This document shows, in pieces, positions 17,189 to 26,066 of a DNA stretch of 64,000 nucleotides. Source of the DNA: Halalkalibacter alkaliphilus (lineage in GTDB: Bacteria > Bacillota > Bacilli > Bacillales > Bacillaceae_D); contig NZ_JAKRYL010000019.1 of the NCBI RefSeq assembly GCF_023555415.1, positions 26,474-90,473 on the forward strand, written 5' to 3'. Within the stretch, counting starts at the first letter, position 1. The number at the start of each line of letters is the position of its first letter. Position numbers and translations under genes: made by a program. Under the pieces are notes generated by a model. That model searched no databases. It was not told the origin of the DNA and saw only the letters and a list, made by a program, of their open reading frames with translations.

Positions 17189-20002
17189 ATGACGGATGAG
17201 AAGAAACTAATTGTTAACTCAAAAAGAGGGAATTTATTAAACGAGCTTACAAAATCTATCGTTGAGTGTAAGAGCTTTTATTTTAGTGTGGCTTTTATTA
17301 ACTTTAGTGGACTTCAATTATTGCTCGATTCTTTTAAAGAAGCCGATCAAAAGGGCATAAAGGGGAAGGTCATTACTTCCACCTATTTAAACTTCACAGA
17401 ATCAAAGGCGCTGAAGAAAATTACTGAATTTAACAATATTGATTTGAAGGTTTTTGTTACAGATAAAGAAATTGGGTTTCATACAAAAGCTTATATTTTT
17501 GAATATGAAGATCATTATAAAGTGATTATTGGATCTTCCAACATTACGCAGAGTGCTCTAAAAAGCAATATTGAATGGAATGTAGAAATCATCTCAAAAG
17601 AGGAAGCGACTTTTATTAAAGATGTTATAAAAGAATACGAGCATTTATGGTCCATTAGTGTGGAAGCGAATGATGAGTTTATTCAAAACTATGAAGCGTT
17701 TTTAAGTAGGTTGATTAATCCCGAGATGACGCAGCATCAACTCATCTATGAAAACTCGACTTATATTACTCCTAACCGCATGCAAAAGCGGGCGATGGAA
17801 AACTTAGAACGAATTCGATCTTTTGATGAAAAGAAAGCTCTTGTGATCGCAGCTACGGGGACAGGGAAGACGTATATGTCTGCTTTTGATGTGAAAAATT
17901 ACAATCCAAAACGAGTGTTGTTCATTGTCCATCGTGAAGAAATTTTGAAAAAGGCAAAGGAAACGTTTGAACATCTCATTTCAAATAGTGGGATTTCCTT
18001 TGGTTTGCTAACGGGGAATGAAAAAGATGGGAATGCTGATTATGTGTTTGCTACCATTCAATCGATGTCTAGACGGTATGAAGATTTTCGTAGAGATGAA
18101 TTTGATTATGTAATCATCGATGAGGCTCATCATGCAACAAGTCCAAGTTATCAATTAGTTTTGGATTATTTTGAACCAGCCTTTACATTAGGGATGACGG
18201 CTACGCCTGAGCGTAGTGATCACAATAATGTGTTTGAGTTGTTTGATAACAATGTTGCGCTTGAAGTACGATTGCATGATGCACTTGAAGATGAACTCGT
18301 CATCCCATTTCACTATTTCGGGATTACGGATATAGAAGACATTGACTTAAGTGACGTCGATATCGATGACATCGCTGAGATTACGAAACGGCTGAAAGTG
18401 AATGAACGAGTTGATTTCATTATTGAACAAATGAACTTCTACGGACACGATGGGCAAAAACGTAAGTGTCTCGGATTTTGCGCGAGTGTCGATCATGCGA
18501 CATACATGTCAGATGAGTTTAACAAAAGAGGATATAAAAGTGTATGTTTATCTGGTAATGATACCGTTGAAAGACGTCAAAGTTTTATGAAAAGGCTAGA
18601 AGATGATGCGGACGAGCTAGAATTTATTTTTACGGTAGATATTTTTAATGAAGGGGTCGATATTCCTTCAGTGAATCAAGTGCTCATGTTAAGGCCAACG
18701 AATTCTCCGATTGTGTTCATTCAGCAATTAGGACGGGGACTACGAAAGCATAATAGCAAAACGTTCCTCACTGTTCTTGATTTCATCGGCAATCATAGCA
18801 AAACATTTTTAATTGCAATTGCATTGAATGGGAGTCGTTATTATGACAAAGAGAGTTTAAAGGTTGCGATTGCTACTGGATTTGCGAATATTCCAGGAGC
18901 TACTCATATTCAAATGGATAAAATTTCACAAGAGAGAATTCTGGAACAAATTGACCAGGAAAACTTTAACTCCATGAAATATTTAAAGGAAGAGTATTTT
19001 GAATTCAAGAAATTGAACCAAGGGTACACGCCTTATTTCTTAGTTGATTATTTGAAGTTCGATGGGGCTCCAGATCCCGTTAAATTCATTGATCGTGAGA
19101 AAACGCACCTTCAATTTGTTGCAAAAGTGGAGAAAGACAAGGAGTTAAAAGGGTTACTGGAAGATGATTTATTCGAAGGCGCGTTAAAAGAGTTATCGGG
19201 TAAGTTGCCGATTAAACGGGTGTATGAGTTTGTAATTGCTAAGTATCTTCTAACGCACGAACGTATCAATATAAAAGAAGCCAAGCATGAGATATTAAAG
19301 CATGTGAAAGAAGTAGATGAAGATAGCATTTTACATGCATTCGAATGTTGGAACCAAAATTACTACGACAGTGTGCAGAAAAAAGGGAAGCTGAAATTAT
19401 TTGAATTACATGATGAGGTGCTTTATAAGACAGATGCGTTTCAAACTGTGTTGAACAAACCGGAGTACCATAAATATATTGAAGATACGATTACATATGG
19501 AATGTTTCGTTATGAAAAAGAGTTCAAAAATGATTATTATGGGGTACCTCATTTTAAGGTATTTGAACAGTACCAAATGATTGATGCGGCATTGCTTTCC
19601 AATTATCGCAAAATCCATACAGCGTTTCGAGGTTCTGGTCTGCTTGCAAATGGAAATGAGTATTTCTTATTTATTGACTTACAAAAGGAAGAAGATATTA
19701 AAGAAAGCATTAATTACAAAGATAAATTTATCGATCAAAACTTCTTTCAGTGGCAAACTCCAAATAGTACAAAGCAAGATTCAGATAGAGGAAGAAACAT
19801 TATACTTAATCAAGAACGTGGAATAAACCTTCATTTATTTGTTCGTAAATATAGAGAGATTGATGGGAAAGTGGAGCCCTATATATACATAGGCAAAGGA
19901 AATACAGTTGAATACAAAGGGGACAAACCGATTACCGTTAAGTTTGAATTAGAAACAGAAGTACCTGCAAACGTTTATACAGAATTTGTGAAAAAAGTAT
20001 AG
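17189..20002 (+). CDS. PLD-nuclease / SF2 helicase with DUF3427 C-terminus
   Basis: A 937-residue protein with three parts. Residues about 1-180 are phospholipase D-like: GFHTKAYIF (H-x-K) followed by VIIGSSNITQSAL. Residues about 200-560 are a superfamily 2 helicase: AATGTGKTYMSAF (Walker A), IIDEAHHATS (DEAH), LGMTATPERSD, and QQLGRGLRKH (motif VI). The rest is a DUF3427 domain, ending ...GKVEPYIYIGKGNTVEYKG. The start follows AGGAGAACGTA. Such proteins are found in defence and DNA-repair contexts; the PLD part may nick or process DNA that the helicase translocates. It converges on a NUDIX gene and its closest paralogue lies 1.5 kb downstream. Confidence 0.85.
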   Translation: MTDEKKLIVNSKRGNLLNELTKSIVECKSFYFSVAFINFSGLQLLLDSFKEADQKGIKGKVITSTYLNFTESKALKKITEFNNIDLKVFVTDKEIGFHTKAYIFEYEDHYKVIIGSSNITQSALKSNIEWNVEIISKEEATFIKDVIKEYEHLWSISVEANDEFIQNYEAFLSRLINPEMTQHQLIYENSTYITPNRMQKRAMENLERIRSFDEKKALVIAATGTGKTYMSAFDVKNYNPKRVLFIVHREEILKKAKETFEHLISNSGISFGLLTGNEKDGNADYVFATIQSMSRRYEDFRRDEFDYVIIDEAHHATSPSYQLVLDYFEPAFTLGMTATPERSDHNNVFELFDNNVALEVRLHDALEDELVIPFHYFGITDIEDIDLSDVDIDDIAEITKRLKVNERVDFIIEQMNFYGHDGQKRKCLGFCASVDHATYMSDEFNKRGYKSVCLSGNDTVERRQSFMKRLEDDADELEFIFTVDIFNEGVDIPSVNQVLMLRPTNSPIVFIQQLGRGLRKHNSKTFLTVLDFIGNHSKTFLIAIALNGSRYYDKESLKVAIATGFANIPGATHIQMDKISQERILEQIDQENFNSMKYLKEEYFEFKKLNQGYTPYFLVDYLKFDGAPDPVKFIDREKTHLQFVAKVEKDKELKGLLEDDLFEGALKELSGKLPIKRVYEFVIAKYLLTHERINIKEAKHEILKHVKEVDEDSILHAFECWNQNYYDSVQKKGKLKLFELHDEVLYKTDAFQTVLNKPEYHKYIEDTITYGMFRYEKEFKNDYYGVPHFKVFEQYQMIDAALLSNYRKIHTAFRGSGLLANGNEYFLFIDLQKEEDIKESINYKDKFIDQNFFQWQTPNSTKQDSDRGRNIILNQERGINLHLFVRKYREIDGKVEPYIYIGKGNTVEYKGDKPITVKFELETEVPANVYTEFVKKV

Positions 20003-20011
20003 AAACAAAGG

Positions 20012-20040
20012 TGGACCCCAAGTTACATGCTTGGGGTCCA
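20012..20040. terminator. Bidirectional terminator between helicase and NUDIX genes
   Basis: A perfect 11-bp stem, TGGACCCCAAG / CTTGGGGTCCA with a 7-base loop, sits between the stops of two converging genes. Confidence 0.8.
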
Positions 20041-20044
20041 ACGT

Positions 20045-20443
20045 TTACTTTATTTCGTTTACCAGTTGTTCGACAGCTGGGATATCAGCCGGAGCCCATA
20101 CAAGAGATTCGAGATTGTCTCTTTTCAACCAGATTAACGTTGAATGTTCGTTCGCAATAGGTGTTCCTTTTACAATTTTTGATTTAATTGCAATTAAATT
20201 TATGATGAACTTCTCATATTCATGAGTGATGTCATTAAATAACTCAGATGTATCAATTTGACATTGTAGTTCTTCTTGGATTTCTCTTTTCAGAGCAGTA
20301 AAAATGTCTTCGTCTTTCTCGACCTTTCCACCAGGGAACTCCCACATATTCGGAATGGCCATCTCTGGAGATCTAAGTGCACATAAGATTTCATTTTGTT
20401 CGTTTTCTATAATTGCTGCAACAACTTTTACTGTTTTTTTCAA
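20045..20443 (-). CDS. NUDIX hydrolase (MutT-like)
   Basis: A 132-residue protein with a full Nudix box at about residues 37-59: GGKVEKDEDIFTALKREIQEEL, with the REIQEEL core intact. The N-terminus KKTVKVVAAIIENEQNEILCALR and PNMWEFPGG are typical of MutT/NudG-like enzymes that hydrolyse oxidised or non-standard (d)NTPs. It converges on the DUF3427 helicase gene and diverges from the HIT-MazG-helicase operon, so it sits in the middle of a cluster of nucleotide hydrolases and helicases. The exact substrate cannot be read from sequence. Confidence 0.87.
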   Translation of the reverse strand: MKKTVKVVAAIIENEQNEILCALRSPEMAIPNMWEFPGGKVEKDEDIFTALKREIQEELQCQIDTSELFNDITHEYEKFIINLIAIKSKIVKGTPIANEHSTLIWLKRDNLESLVWAPADIPAVEQLVNEIK

Positions 20444-20619
20444 GGTGATGCTCCTCCTATTGGGTATTGATGTGTCATTATCATAACATTTTCAGCTAGA
20501 ATCGTGTCTAATCTTATGGTTGAAAATTTTAGTTTGGGAAAAAATGAACGAAATCTCAGACAAAATGTATCTATAGATTGTATAATTTTGTTATCTGAAT
20601 TTTTTATGGAGGGGTTACA

Positions 20620-20760
20620 TTGGTTTGGGCAAATATTGATAAGCCTACAAAGCGTATTACATTGCATCCTAACAATGATTTAATGAACCCGAATGCAAAA
20701 TACAAAGGAATGAATGAGGTCAAGAGAGATTCTAGTTATTCACTTTTGGATAAGGTTTAA
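20620..20760 (+). CDS. Small protein (46 aa) at the head of the HIT operon
   Basis: A TTG start preceded by GGAGGGG at good spacing opens 46 codons: VWANIDKPTKRITLHPNN near the start and KRDSSYSLLDKV at the end. A TATAAT-like box is at about 20581. The sense looks protein-like, with KRITLHPN resembling short proteins found with restriction genes, but I cannot name the family and it may be the surviving head of a longer gene. It is 41 bp upstream of the HIT gene. Confidence 0.45.
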   Translation: MVWANIDKPTKRITLHPNNDLMNPNAKYKGMNEVKRDSSYSLLDKV

Positions 20761-20801
20761 ATCTGAGTAGTTTAATAAAGGGTAATAAGTAGGAGGAAAT
20801 T

Positions 20802-21173
20802 ATGAAAGAAAAAGCTTGTCCATTTTGTACAATTGGAAGCTATTTAGTAGAAAATCAACTCGCCTACGCCATCTACGACCAATATCCCGTTTCAAAAGGA
20901 CATGCTCTCATCATCCCTAAACGACATGTAGCAGATTATTTCGATACGACTGAAGAGGAGAAAGAAGCACTCCACTCTCTTGTTCAACAAGTTCGAGAAC
21001 TTCAAAAAGATCAATTCTCTCCAGACGGATTTAATGTAGGAATGAATTGTGGAGAGGCTGCAGGGCAAACGATTTTTCATGCTCATATCCATGTTATCCC
21101 TCGTTATAAAGGAGATATGGCAAATCCACGAGGTGGTGTTCGAGGTGTCATTCCATCAAAGCAGTCTTACTAA
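20802..21173 (+). CDS. HIT-family nucleotide hydrolase/transferase
   Basis: A 123-residue HIT protein. The first residues CPFCTIGSYLVEN suit a metal or structural site and the catalytic histidine triad is QTIFHAHIHVIPR (H-x-H-x-H) at about residues 90-102. GHALIIPKRHVADYFD is also typical. HIT proteins hydrolyse or transfer nucleotidyl groups such as adenylates or dinucleoside polyphosphates. AGGAGG lies just before the ATG. It is the first certain gene of a tight operon with a MazG-like gene (18 bp later) and a PLD-helicase, which is not the usual setting for a housekeeping HIT gene. Confidence 0.88.
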   Translation: MKEKACPFCTIGSYLVENQLAYAIYDQYPVSKGHALIIPKRHVADYFDTTEEEKEALHSLVQQVRELQKDQFSPDGFNVGMNCGEAAGQTIFHAHIHVIPRYKGDMANPRGGVRGVIPSKQSY

Positions 21174-21191
21174 ATAGAAAGGATCGTGGTT

Positions 21192-21518
21192 ATGCCTACA
21201 TATAACAAACTTGTTCGAGATCGAATTCCTGAGGTCATTGAAAAGAGTGGGAAAAAGTTTCGGACAGAAATATTAGATGCTAATACATATGAGAAAGAGT
21301 TACGAGTGAAGTTGAAAGAGGAAATGGACGAGCTCTTACAAGCGGAGTCAATTGAGGCGAGAGTAGAAGAGATGGCTGATTTGTTAGAAGTACTTTATTC
21401 GCTTAGTCGTCATGATGGAGTTGAACCAGAAGAAATTGAACGTGTGAGACAGAGGAAGTATGATGAGCGAGGTGGCTTTCAGGAAAAAATTTTATTAATT
21501 GATGTAGAGGATGACTAG
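21192..21518 (+). CDS. MazG-like nucleotide pyrophosphohydrolase
   Basis: About 108 residues. The ATG at 21192 is preferred to the GTG six bases earlier because AAAGGA is then 8 bases away. The N-terminus PTYNKLVRDRIPEVIEKSGK and the helix KLKEEMDELLQAES...ARVEEMADLLEVLYSL carry the E-x-x-x-E ... E-x-x-D pattern of all-alpha NTP pyrophosphatases (COG4997-like). It would cleave NTPs to NMP and pyrophosphate. It is one base from the following PLD-helicase gene, so co-translation is likely. With HIT and NUDIX genes nearby it points to nucleotide-based chemistry linked to the helicases. Confidence 0.8.
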   Translation: MPTYNKLVRDRIPEVIEKSGKKFRTEILDANTYEKELRVKLKEEMDELLQAESIEARVEEMADLLEVLYSLSRHDGVEPEEIERVRQRKYDERGGFQEKILLIDVEDD

Positions 21519-21519
21519 G

Positions 21520-23931
21520 ATGCGTCTTGTTACAGAGTTATTAATTGAAGAGATTGTTGAGGCGATTGAACAGTCCTCTTCAGTTTACATTTTAACGGCT
21601 TTTTTAATGAAGTCTGGTGTCGATTTACTAAAAAAGCCTGTAAAAGAGGCTCTAAATCGTGGGGTAGAGGTAAAGGTATTAACGGGTGATTATATGTATG
21701 TCACTCAGCCAGAAGCGCTTCAAGCCCTATATGAATTGGATGATCGGATTGAAATTCGGTTGTGGAAAAGTAATGGACGTTCCTTTCATCCGAAAGCGTA
21801 TTTGTTTCAATTTGAAGAAGATCAAGGTCATGTCATTATTGGATCGTCAAATTTATCTAGGTCTGCTTTGACCAGAGGGGTGGAATGGAATGTTTCCATA
21901 CCAGCTGGTGAAAGTGAAGAGTTACATAAAGAAGCACTTGATTCCTATTTGAAACTTTTTCTAAGTGAAAATACAGTGCCTGTAAATGAGCCAACCATCC
22001 GAATGTATGAAGAGAACTATAACGAAGTGAACGCTAAAACAGGACAATTTAGCGCCTTTGATGCTGAGGATGAAGCCGAGTTGATGTTTGGGGATGAAAA
22101 GGACTACGAACATGTAGTTGCTGAACCTAAAGAACCTTATGAGGTGCTATCGCCACGTCAAGCACAGGCCAAGGCTTTAGAGGAACTGGAACGAACAGTC
22201 GAGGATGGCTACAACAAGGCACTGGTTGTTATGGCGACGGGGCTTGGGAAAACATACTTGGCTGCTTTTTTTGCTAGACGCTTCAAGCGTGTACTCTTTA
22301 TTGCTCATCGGGAAGAAATTTTGTATCAAGCAAAGCGAACGTTTGAACATGTGATGCCTGATAGGACACATGGAATTTTTAATGGAAAACAGAAGGATGG
22401 AGAGGCTGATTTTGTCTTTGCTTCGATTTTTTCAGTGGCAAACCGGAAGCAAGTAGAAGAATTTGGACAGGATGCGTTTGATTTAATTGTCATTGATGAA
22501 TTTCATCATGCAGCGGCTCGCTCGTATCAGCATGTACTCGATTATTTTTCTTATTCGTTTTTGTTGGGTTTAACAGCAACACCTGATCGAATGGATGGGA
22601 AAGATGTGTATGCCATTTGTGATGGGAATGTTGCTTATCGGATTGACTTTATTCAAGCAATTGAACAGGGTTGGCTTAGTTCGTTTCGTTATTACGGCAT
22701 TTATGATGAAATTGATTATTCGCAAGTTACGTGGCTTGGGAAGCGCTATGATGAGGAAGAGTTGCTAGGCTTACAGTTAAGGAAGGATGTTTTTGATAAC
22801 ATCTACCAAGCTTGGGTGAAGCATAAGCAAACGAGGACGCTGGTGTTTTGTTCTTCTATTAAACAGGCTGATTTTTTAGCAAAATCTTTTACAGATAAAG
22901 GAGTAGCTTGTTTAAGTCTAACGTCAAAAACGTCAGCTAGGGATAGAAAAGAAGCTGTTCAGAAGCTTGAATCAGGCGAACTGGAAGTAATTCTAACTGT
23001 TGATTTGTTTAATGAAGGAGTGGATATTCCGCTAGTAGACACTCTACTGTTTGCTAGGCCAACGGAATCCCTTAGTATTTTCACACAACAAGTAGGGAGA
23101 GGATTAAGGCTTGCTCCGACAAAAAAATCATGTGTCATTATAGATTTAATTGGAAACTATCGGAATGCAGATGTGAAGTTGAGTGTGTTTCGGAATCAGG
23201 ACAGTGAAGGAAAAAGGGAGGCTGGTGTAGCTATTCCGGCGGTTCCTGATGTTTGTTCGATTGATTTAGAAACTAAGGTCATTGACCTATTAAATGAGTT
23301 ACAGCGAAAAAGAAAACCGCGACGTGAGCAAATGATTCACTCTTACTATGAGGTTCGTGCTGAGTTAGGAAGAGATCCTTCTTATTTAGAATTACATCTC
23401 CATGGAGAATTTGATGGAACCCAATATAAAGCTGAATTTGGTTCGTACTTTGCCTTTTTGAAGGAAGCTGGAGTATACACTGATGAAGAGGAACAGGTAT
23501 ATAGTAGTTATCGTCAGTGGTTTCTAGAAGTGGAACGTACCACAATGACCAAAAGTTATAAAATGGTGGTCCTTTCATATATGTTATCGCGGGGAGTGGA
23601 GCAATGGTTCAAACCTGTAACACCTGTAGAGGTGGCATCTTATTTTCATCAATATTATATGTCGGAAACGTATCGAAAGAAAATTGATTTTTCAGCTAAG
23701 AATACAAAAGCGATGTGGGAGTATGATGAAGGAAAAGTGGCTAGGCTCGTTGCTCAAATGCCAATGACAAAGTGGGCGAATAGTTCAAAGGGATTGGTAA
23801 CTTTTGATGGGGAGACTTTTGAATTAACTTTTGAGGTTGATGGATCTTCTAGTGGGAAGGTGAATGAGTGGACGAGAGAAGTTTGTGAGTATCGGTTGCA
23901 TCGGTATTTTGAGAGGAAGGCTGGTAGGTAG
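21520..23931 (+). CDS. PLD-nuclease / SF2 helicase without DUF3427
   Basis: About 803 residues. The ATG at 21520 is chosen over 21511 because the GAGG is then at workable spacing. The N-terminal PLD-like part has FHPKAYLF (H-x-K) and VIIGSSNLSRSALTRGVEWNV. The helicase core has MATGLGKTYLAAFF (Walker A), LIVIDEFHHAAARS (DEFH instead of DEAH), LGLTATPDRMDG and QQVGRGLRLA. The C-terminal part (about 600-803) differs from DUF3427 and is not recognised. It is the end gene of a HIT / MazG-like / helicase operon and a paralogue of the 17189 protein. The role is probably anti-phage or DNA damage processing. Confidence 0.83.
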   Translation: MRLVTELLIEEIVEAIEQSSSVYILTAFLMKSGVDLLKKPVKEALNRGVEVKVLTGDYMYVTQPEALQALYELDDRIEIRLWKSNGRSFHPKAYLFQFEEDQGHVIIGSSNLSRSALTRGVEWNVSIPAGESEELHKEALDSYLKLFLSENTVPVNEPTIRMYEENYNEVNAKTGQFSAFDAEDEAELMFGDEKDYEHVVAEPKEPYEVLSPRQAQAKALEELERTVEDGYNKALVVMATGLGKTYLAAFFARRFKRVLFIAHREEILYQAKRTFEHVMPDRTHGIFNGKQKDGEADFVFASIFSVANRKQVEEFGQDAFDLIVIDEFHHAAARSYQHVLDYFSYSFLLGLTATPDRMDGKDVYAICDGNVAYRIDFIQAIEQGWLSSFRYYGIYDEIDYSQVTWLGKRYDEEELLGLQLRKDVFDNIYQAWVKHKQTRTLVFCSSIKQADFLAKSFTDKGVACLSLTSKTSARDRKEAVQKLESGELEVILTVDLFNEGVDIPLVDTLLFARPTESLSIFTQQVGRGLRLAPTKKSCVIIDLIGNYRNADVKLSVFRNQDSEGKREAGVAIPAVPDVCSIDLETKVIDLLNELQRKRKPRREQMIHSYYEVRAELGRDPSYLELHLHGEFDGTQYKAEFGSYFAFLKEAGVYTDEEEQVYSSYRQWFLEVERTTMTKSYKMVVLSYMLSRGVEQWFKPVTPVEVASYFHQYYMSETYRKKIDFSAKNTKAMWEYDEGKVARLVAQMPMTKWANSSKGLVTFDGETFELTFEVDGSSSGKVNEWTREVCEYRLHRYFERKAGR

Positions 23932-24016
23932 TGAGGTTAGTCTGCTGGAGTTTAGGTGCCACTGTCACCAGCTAGCAAATCGAAATATGATGCCAAAAAA
24001 GAAGGGAGCATACAAA

Positions 24017-24041
24017 AAGGATTTGCCCTAGACAAATCCTT
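24017..24041. terminator. Bidirectional terminator hairpin
   Basis: AAGGATTTG ... CAAATCCTT with a CCCTAGA loop. It sits between the helicase operon and the converging DUF4023 gene. A close copy occurs at 30058-30082. Confidence 0.75.
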
Positions 24042-24057
24042 CATTGCTCTTGATTGC

Positions 24058-24180
24058 TTAATGTTGTTTATTCGGTAATTTCTTTTCTGGATGCCCTTTT
24101 CCTTGACGTTGTCTATTTTGTTCATCCTTTTGTTGCTTGTCGTGTAGTTTGTCTATAAATTGTTTTGTATCATCCATCAT
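24058..24180 (-). CDS. DUF4023 small protein
   Basis: Forty residues: MMDDTKQFIDKLHDKQQKD, then GKGHPEKKLPNKQH at the end. The D-x-T-x-x-F-x-D-K-L start and the PEKKLPNKQH tail are typical of the DUF4023 family, tiny charged proteins of spore-formers with unknown role. AAGGAAGG precedes the paired ATG codons. A degenerate copy of its 3' end and terminator is repeated at 30058-30158. Confidence 0.78.
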   Translation of the reverse strand: MMDDTKQFIDKLHDKQQKDEQNRQRQGKGHPEKKLPNKQH

Positions 24181-24410
24181 GCATCGTCCTTCCTTATCGT
24201 TATTTTCTTTATTAGGGTTCCAAATTGATGGGGAAACATGTATTGATCTGAGAATGTCCTTAAGCTTACGGGAGAGCAATTCTTCAAGAAGGTATTGCTC
24301 TTTTTCTGATTGAAATGATGGTCAGGATAGTGTAACTGCGGTTTCTGATATCTAAAGTTATATAGGGAACAATTATTCATAATACCACTTGAAGAAGAAG
24401 GGAATTATGG

Positions 24411-25280
24411 ATGAGAAAAATAATGTTTTTAACCCTAATGACATTTGTACTATTGAGCATAACTGCAATGGTCGCTAATGCTGAAGTAGAACATGATAAA
24501 GATATAACTAATGTTATCAATGAGTATATACCTTCAAACTCTTCACTGATAAGTCCTGAACACCCTGTTTCTACTAAACCATTTCAGCTATATGATTTTA
24601 ATCATGACGGAAACGATGAAGTAATTATTAACTATAAACGTAAAGCGAAGGAACAACCTTCTCCATCACAGTACGGAGCGATAATATTAAAAAAAGAAAA
24701 TAATGAATGGAAGAAAGTTTGGGAAACAAAATCTCAAGGAGTTGGATTAGACTATTCGGGATTGGCTGATATTACTGGTGATGGTACTAAAGAGTACCTA
24801 TTCGGTGTAACAATTGGCGCAGCTGCAGGAAATAAGCTTGAGATTTTTAAATGGGAAAATAATTCATTGAAAATGATAACAGAGGTTTTTTATCACATGA
24901 TGGAACTATTAAGTAATAAAGATGTTGGAATGATAGTTTGGCAAAGGTATATTGCCGATACCTATTTTGTAGATGTTCTTAAATGGAATGGTCTAGAATT
25001 AGTTCTTGATGAAGGGTTATATTCAAAATACTATCCTGTTATTGAAAAATTTCACAAAGATAAAATATCAAAAATGGATGCTTGGTTCTATTGGTATACA
25101 CTTGCAGACGCCCAGATAAAAGCAAATTTATTTGATAAAGCTGTGAAATCTATTCAAAAAGGTACTTCATTAGCCGAGCAATCATCTTTAGCTGATGTGG
25201 TTGAAAAATTTAATCAATTAAATGTTAAACTGGAAAACAAGAAAAAATCTAATGAAACTGAAGGAGCGTTAGATGAATAA
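24411..25280 (+). CDS. Secreted protein with FG-GAP/VCBS-like stretch
   Basis: A 289-residue protein with a clear signal peptide (MRKIMFLTLMTFVLLSITAMVANA, cleavage probably after ANA). LYDFNHDGNDEVIINYK and LADITGDGTKEYLFGV (about 62-78 and 122-137) are D-x-N/T-x-D-G loops of the FG-GAP/VCBS type that bind calcium. The C-terminal part is helical. It would be exported and may be cell-wall bound. It starts after AAGAAGGG. The following VanZ-like gene is 90 bp away. Function unknown. Confidence 0.65.
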   Translation: MRKIMFLTLMTFVLLSITAMVANAEVEHDKDITNVINEYIPSNSSLISPEHPVSTKPFQLYDFNHDGNDEVIINYKRKAKEQPSPSQYGAIILKKENNEWKKVWETKSQGVGLDYSGLADITGDGTKEYLFGVTIGAAAGNKLEIFKWENNSLKMITEVFYHMMELLSNKDVGMIVWQRYIADTYFVDVLKWNGLELVLDEGLYSKYYPVIEKFHKDKISKMDAWFYWYTLADAQIKANLFDKAVKSIQKGTSLAEQSSLADVVEKFNQLNVKLENKKKSNETEGALDE

Positions 25281-25371
25281 GGTCAGCGCACTACTTGTTG
25301 AATTAACGAGGTAATTAACTGGTTAAGAATACCAAACATCGCACATACCTTTTATTGAGGAGGTATGTCCA

Positions 25372-25839
25372 TTGAAGCTGTTAGTTGTTGATTTGAAATC
25401 AAAATGGTGGATTATTGTTTTTTCTTTGTTCTATATTTCTTTGGTGTTATTCGTTAGCTTTGGAGGAGGCAGTTCGTTTTATCCAGGAAGACTTGATGGA
25501 AGTTATACTGGAGTGTCACATAATTTTGTCCCTTTTTCCACCATTGGTACTTACCTATTTAATATTCATGCCTATAATTTTGATTTTTGGTTTTATAATA
25601 CTTTCGGTGTAGTGTTACTATTTATTCCAATAGGAGTATTAATTCCTCTACTATTACCTAAATTAAAGAACGCTTGGACAATAGTATTAATATTGATGTT
25701 TAGCCTTACTATTGAATCAGTGCAATACGTTACACAATTAGGTGTGTTTGATGTAGATGATATTATGTTAAATTCATTAGGTGGATTTATTGGTATTTGG
25801 GTTTCTAGTTATTTAAAAAGAAAAAGGTATTTGAACTAA
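25372..25839 (+). CDS. VanZ-like membrane protein
   Basis: A 155-residue protein with four membrane segments. NFVPFSTIGTYLF, FWFYNTFGVVLLFIPIGVLIPLL, SLTIESVQYVTQLGVFDVDDIMLNSLGG carry the VanZ family pattern (N-x-x-G-N/V-x-L-x-x-P-x-G and E-x-x-Q ... D-x-D-D-I-x-x-N). The TTG start follows GGAGGT with good spacing. VanZ proteins give low teicoplanin resistance in one case; most relatives have no known role. Confidence 0.85.
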   Translation: MKLLVVDLKSKWWIIVFSLFYISLVLFVSFGGGSSFYPGRLDGSYTGVSHNFVPFSTIGTYLFNIHAYNFDFWFYNTFGVVLLFIPIGVLIPLLLPKLKNAWTIVLILMFSLTIESVQYVTQLGVFDVDDIMLNSLGGFIGIWVSSYLKRKRYLN

Positions 25840-26066
25840 AGGAGGCGTTAATCCAAAAGAGGGTTAGCGCTAGTTGTCGTCGGCAACTCCTTATGTTTAT
25901 TGTGTTTATGAAACAGGTTAGTTGTAGAAACTTCACATTTATTTGAAACAAATTTGTCCTTTTAATCGTAAGTGATATAAATAAGTTCACTAATTTAATA
26001 GGCAACACCATTTTTGAGGTTAAAGGTGAAATGAAGCAGATTTCTTCATCTATAAGGAGGGGTAAC

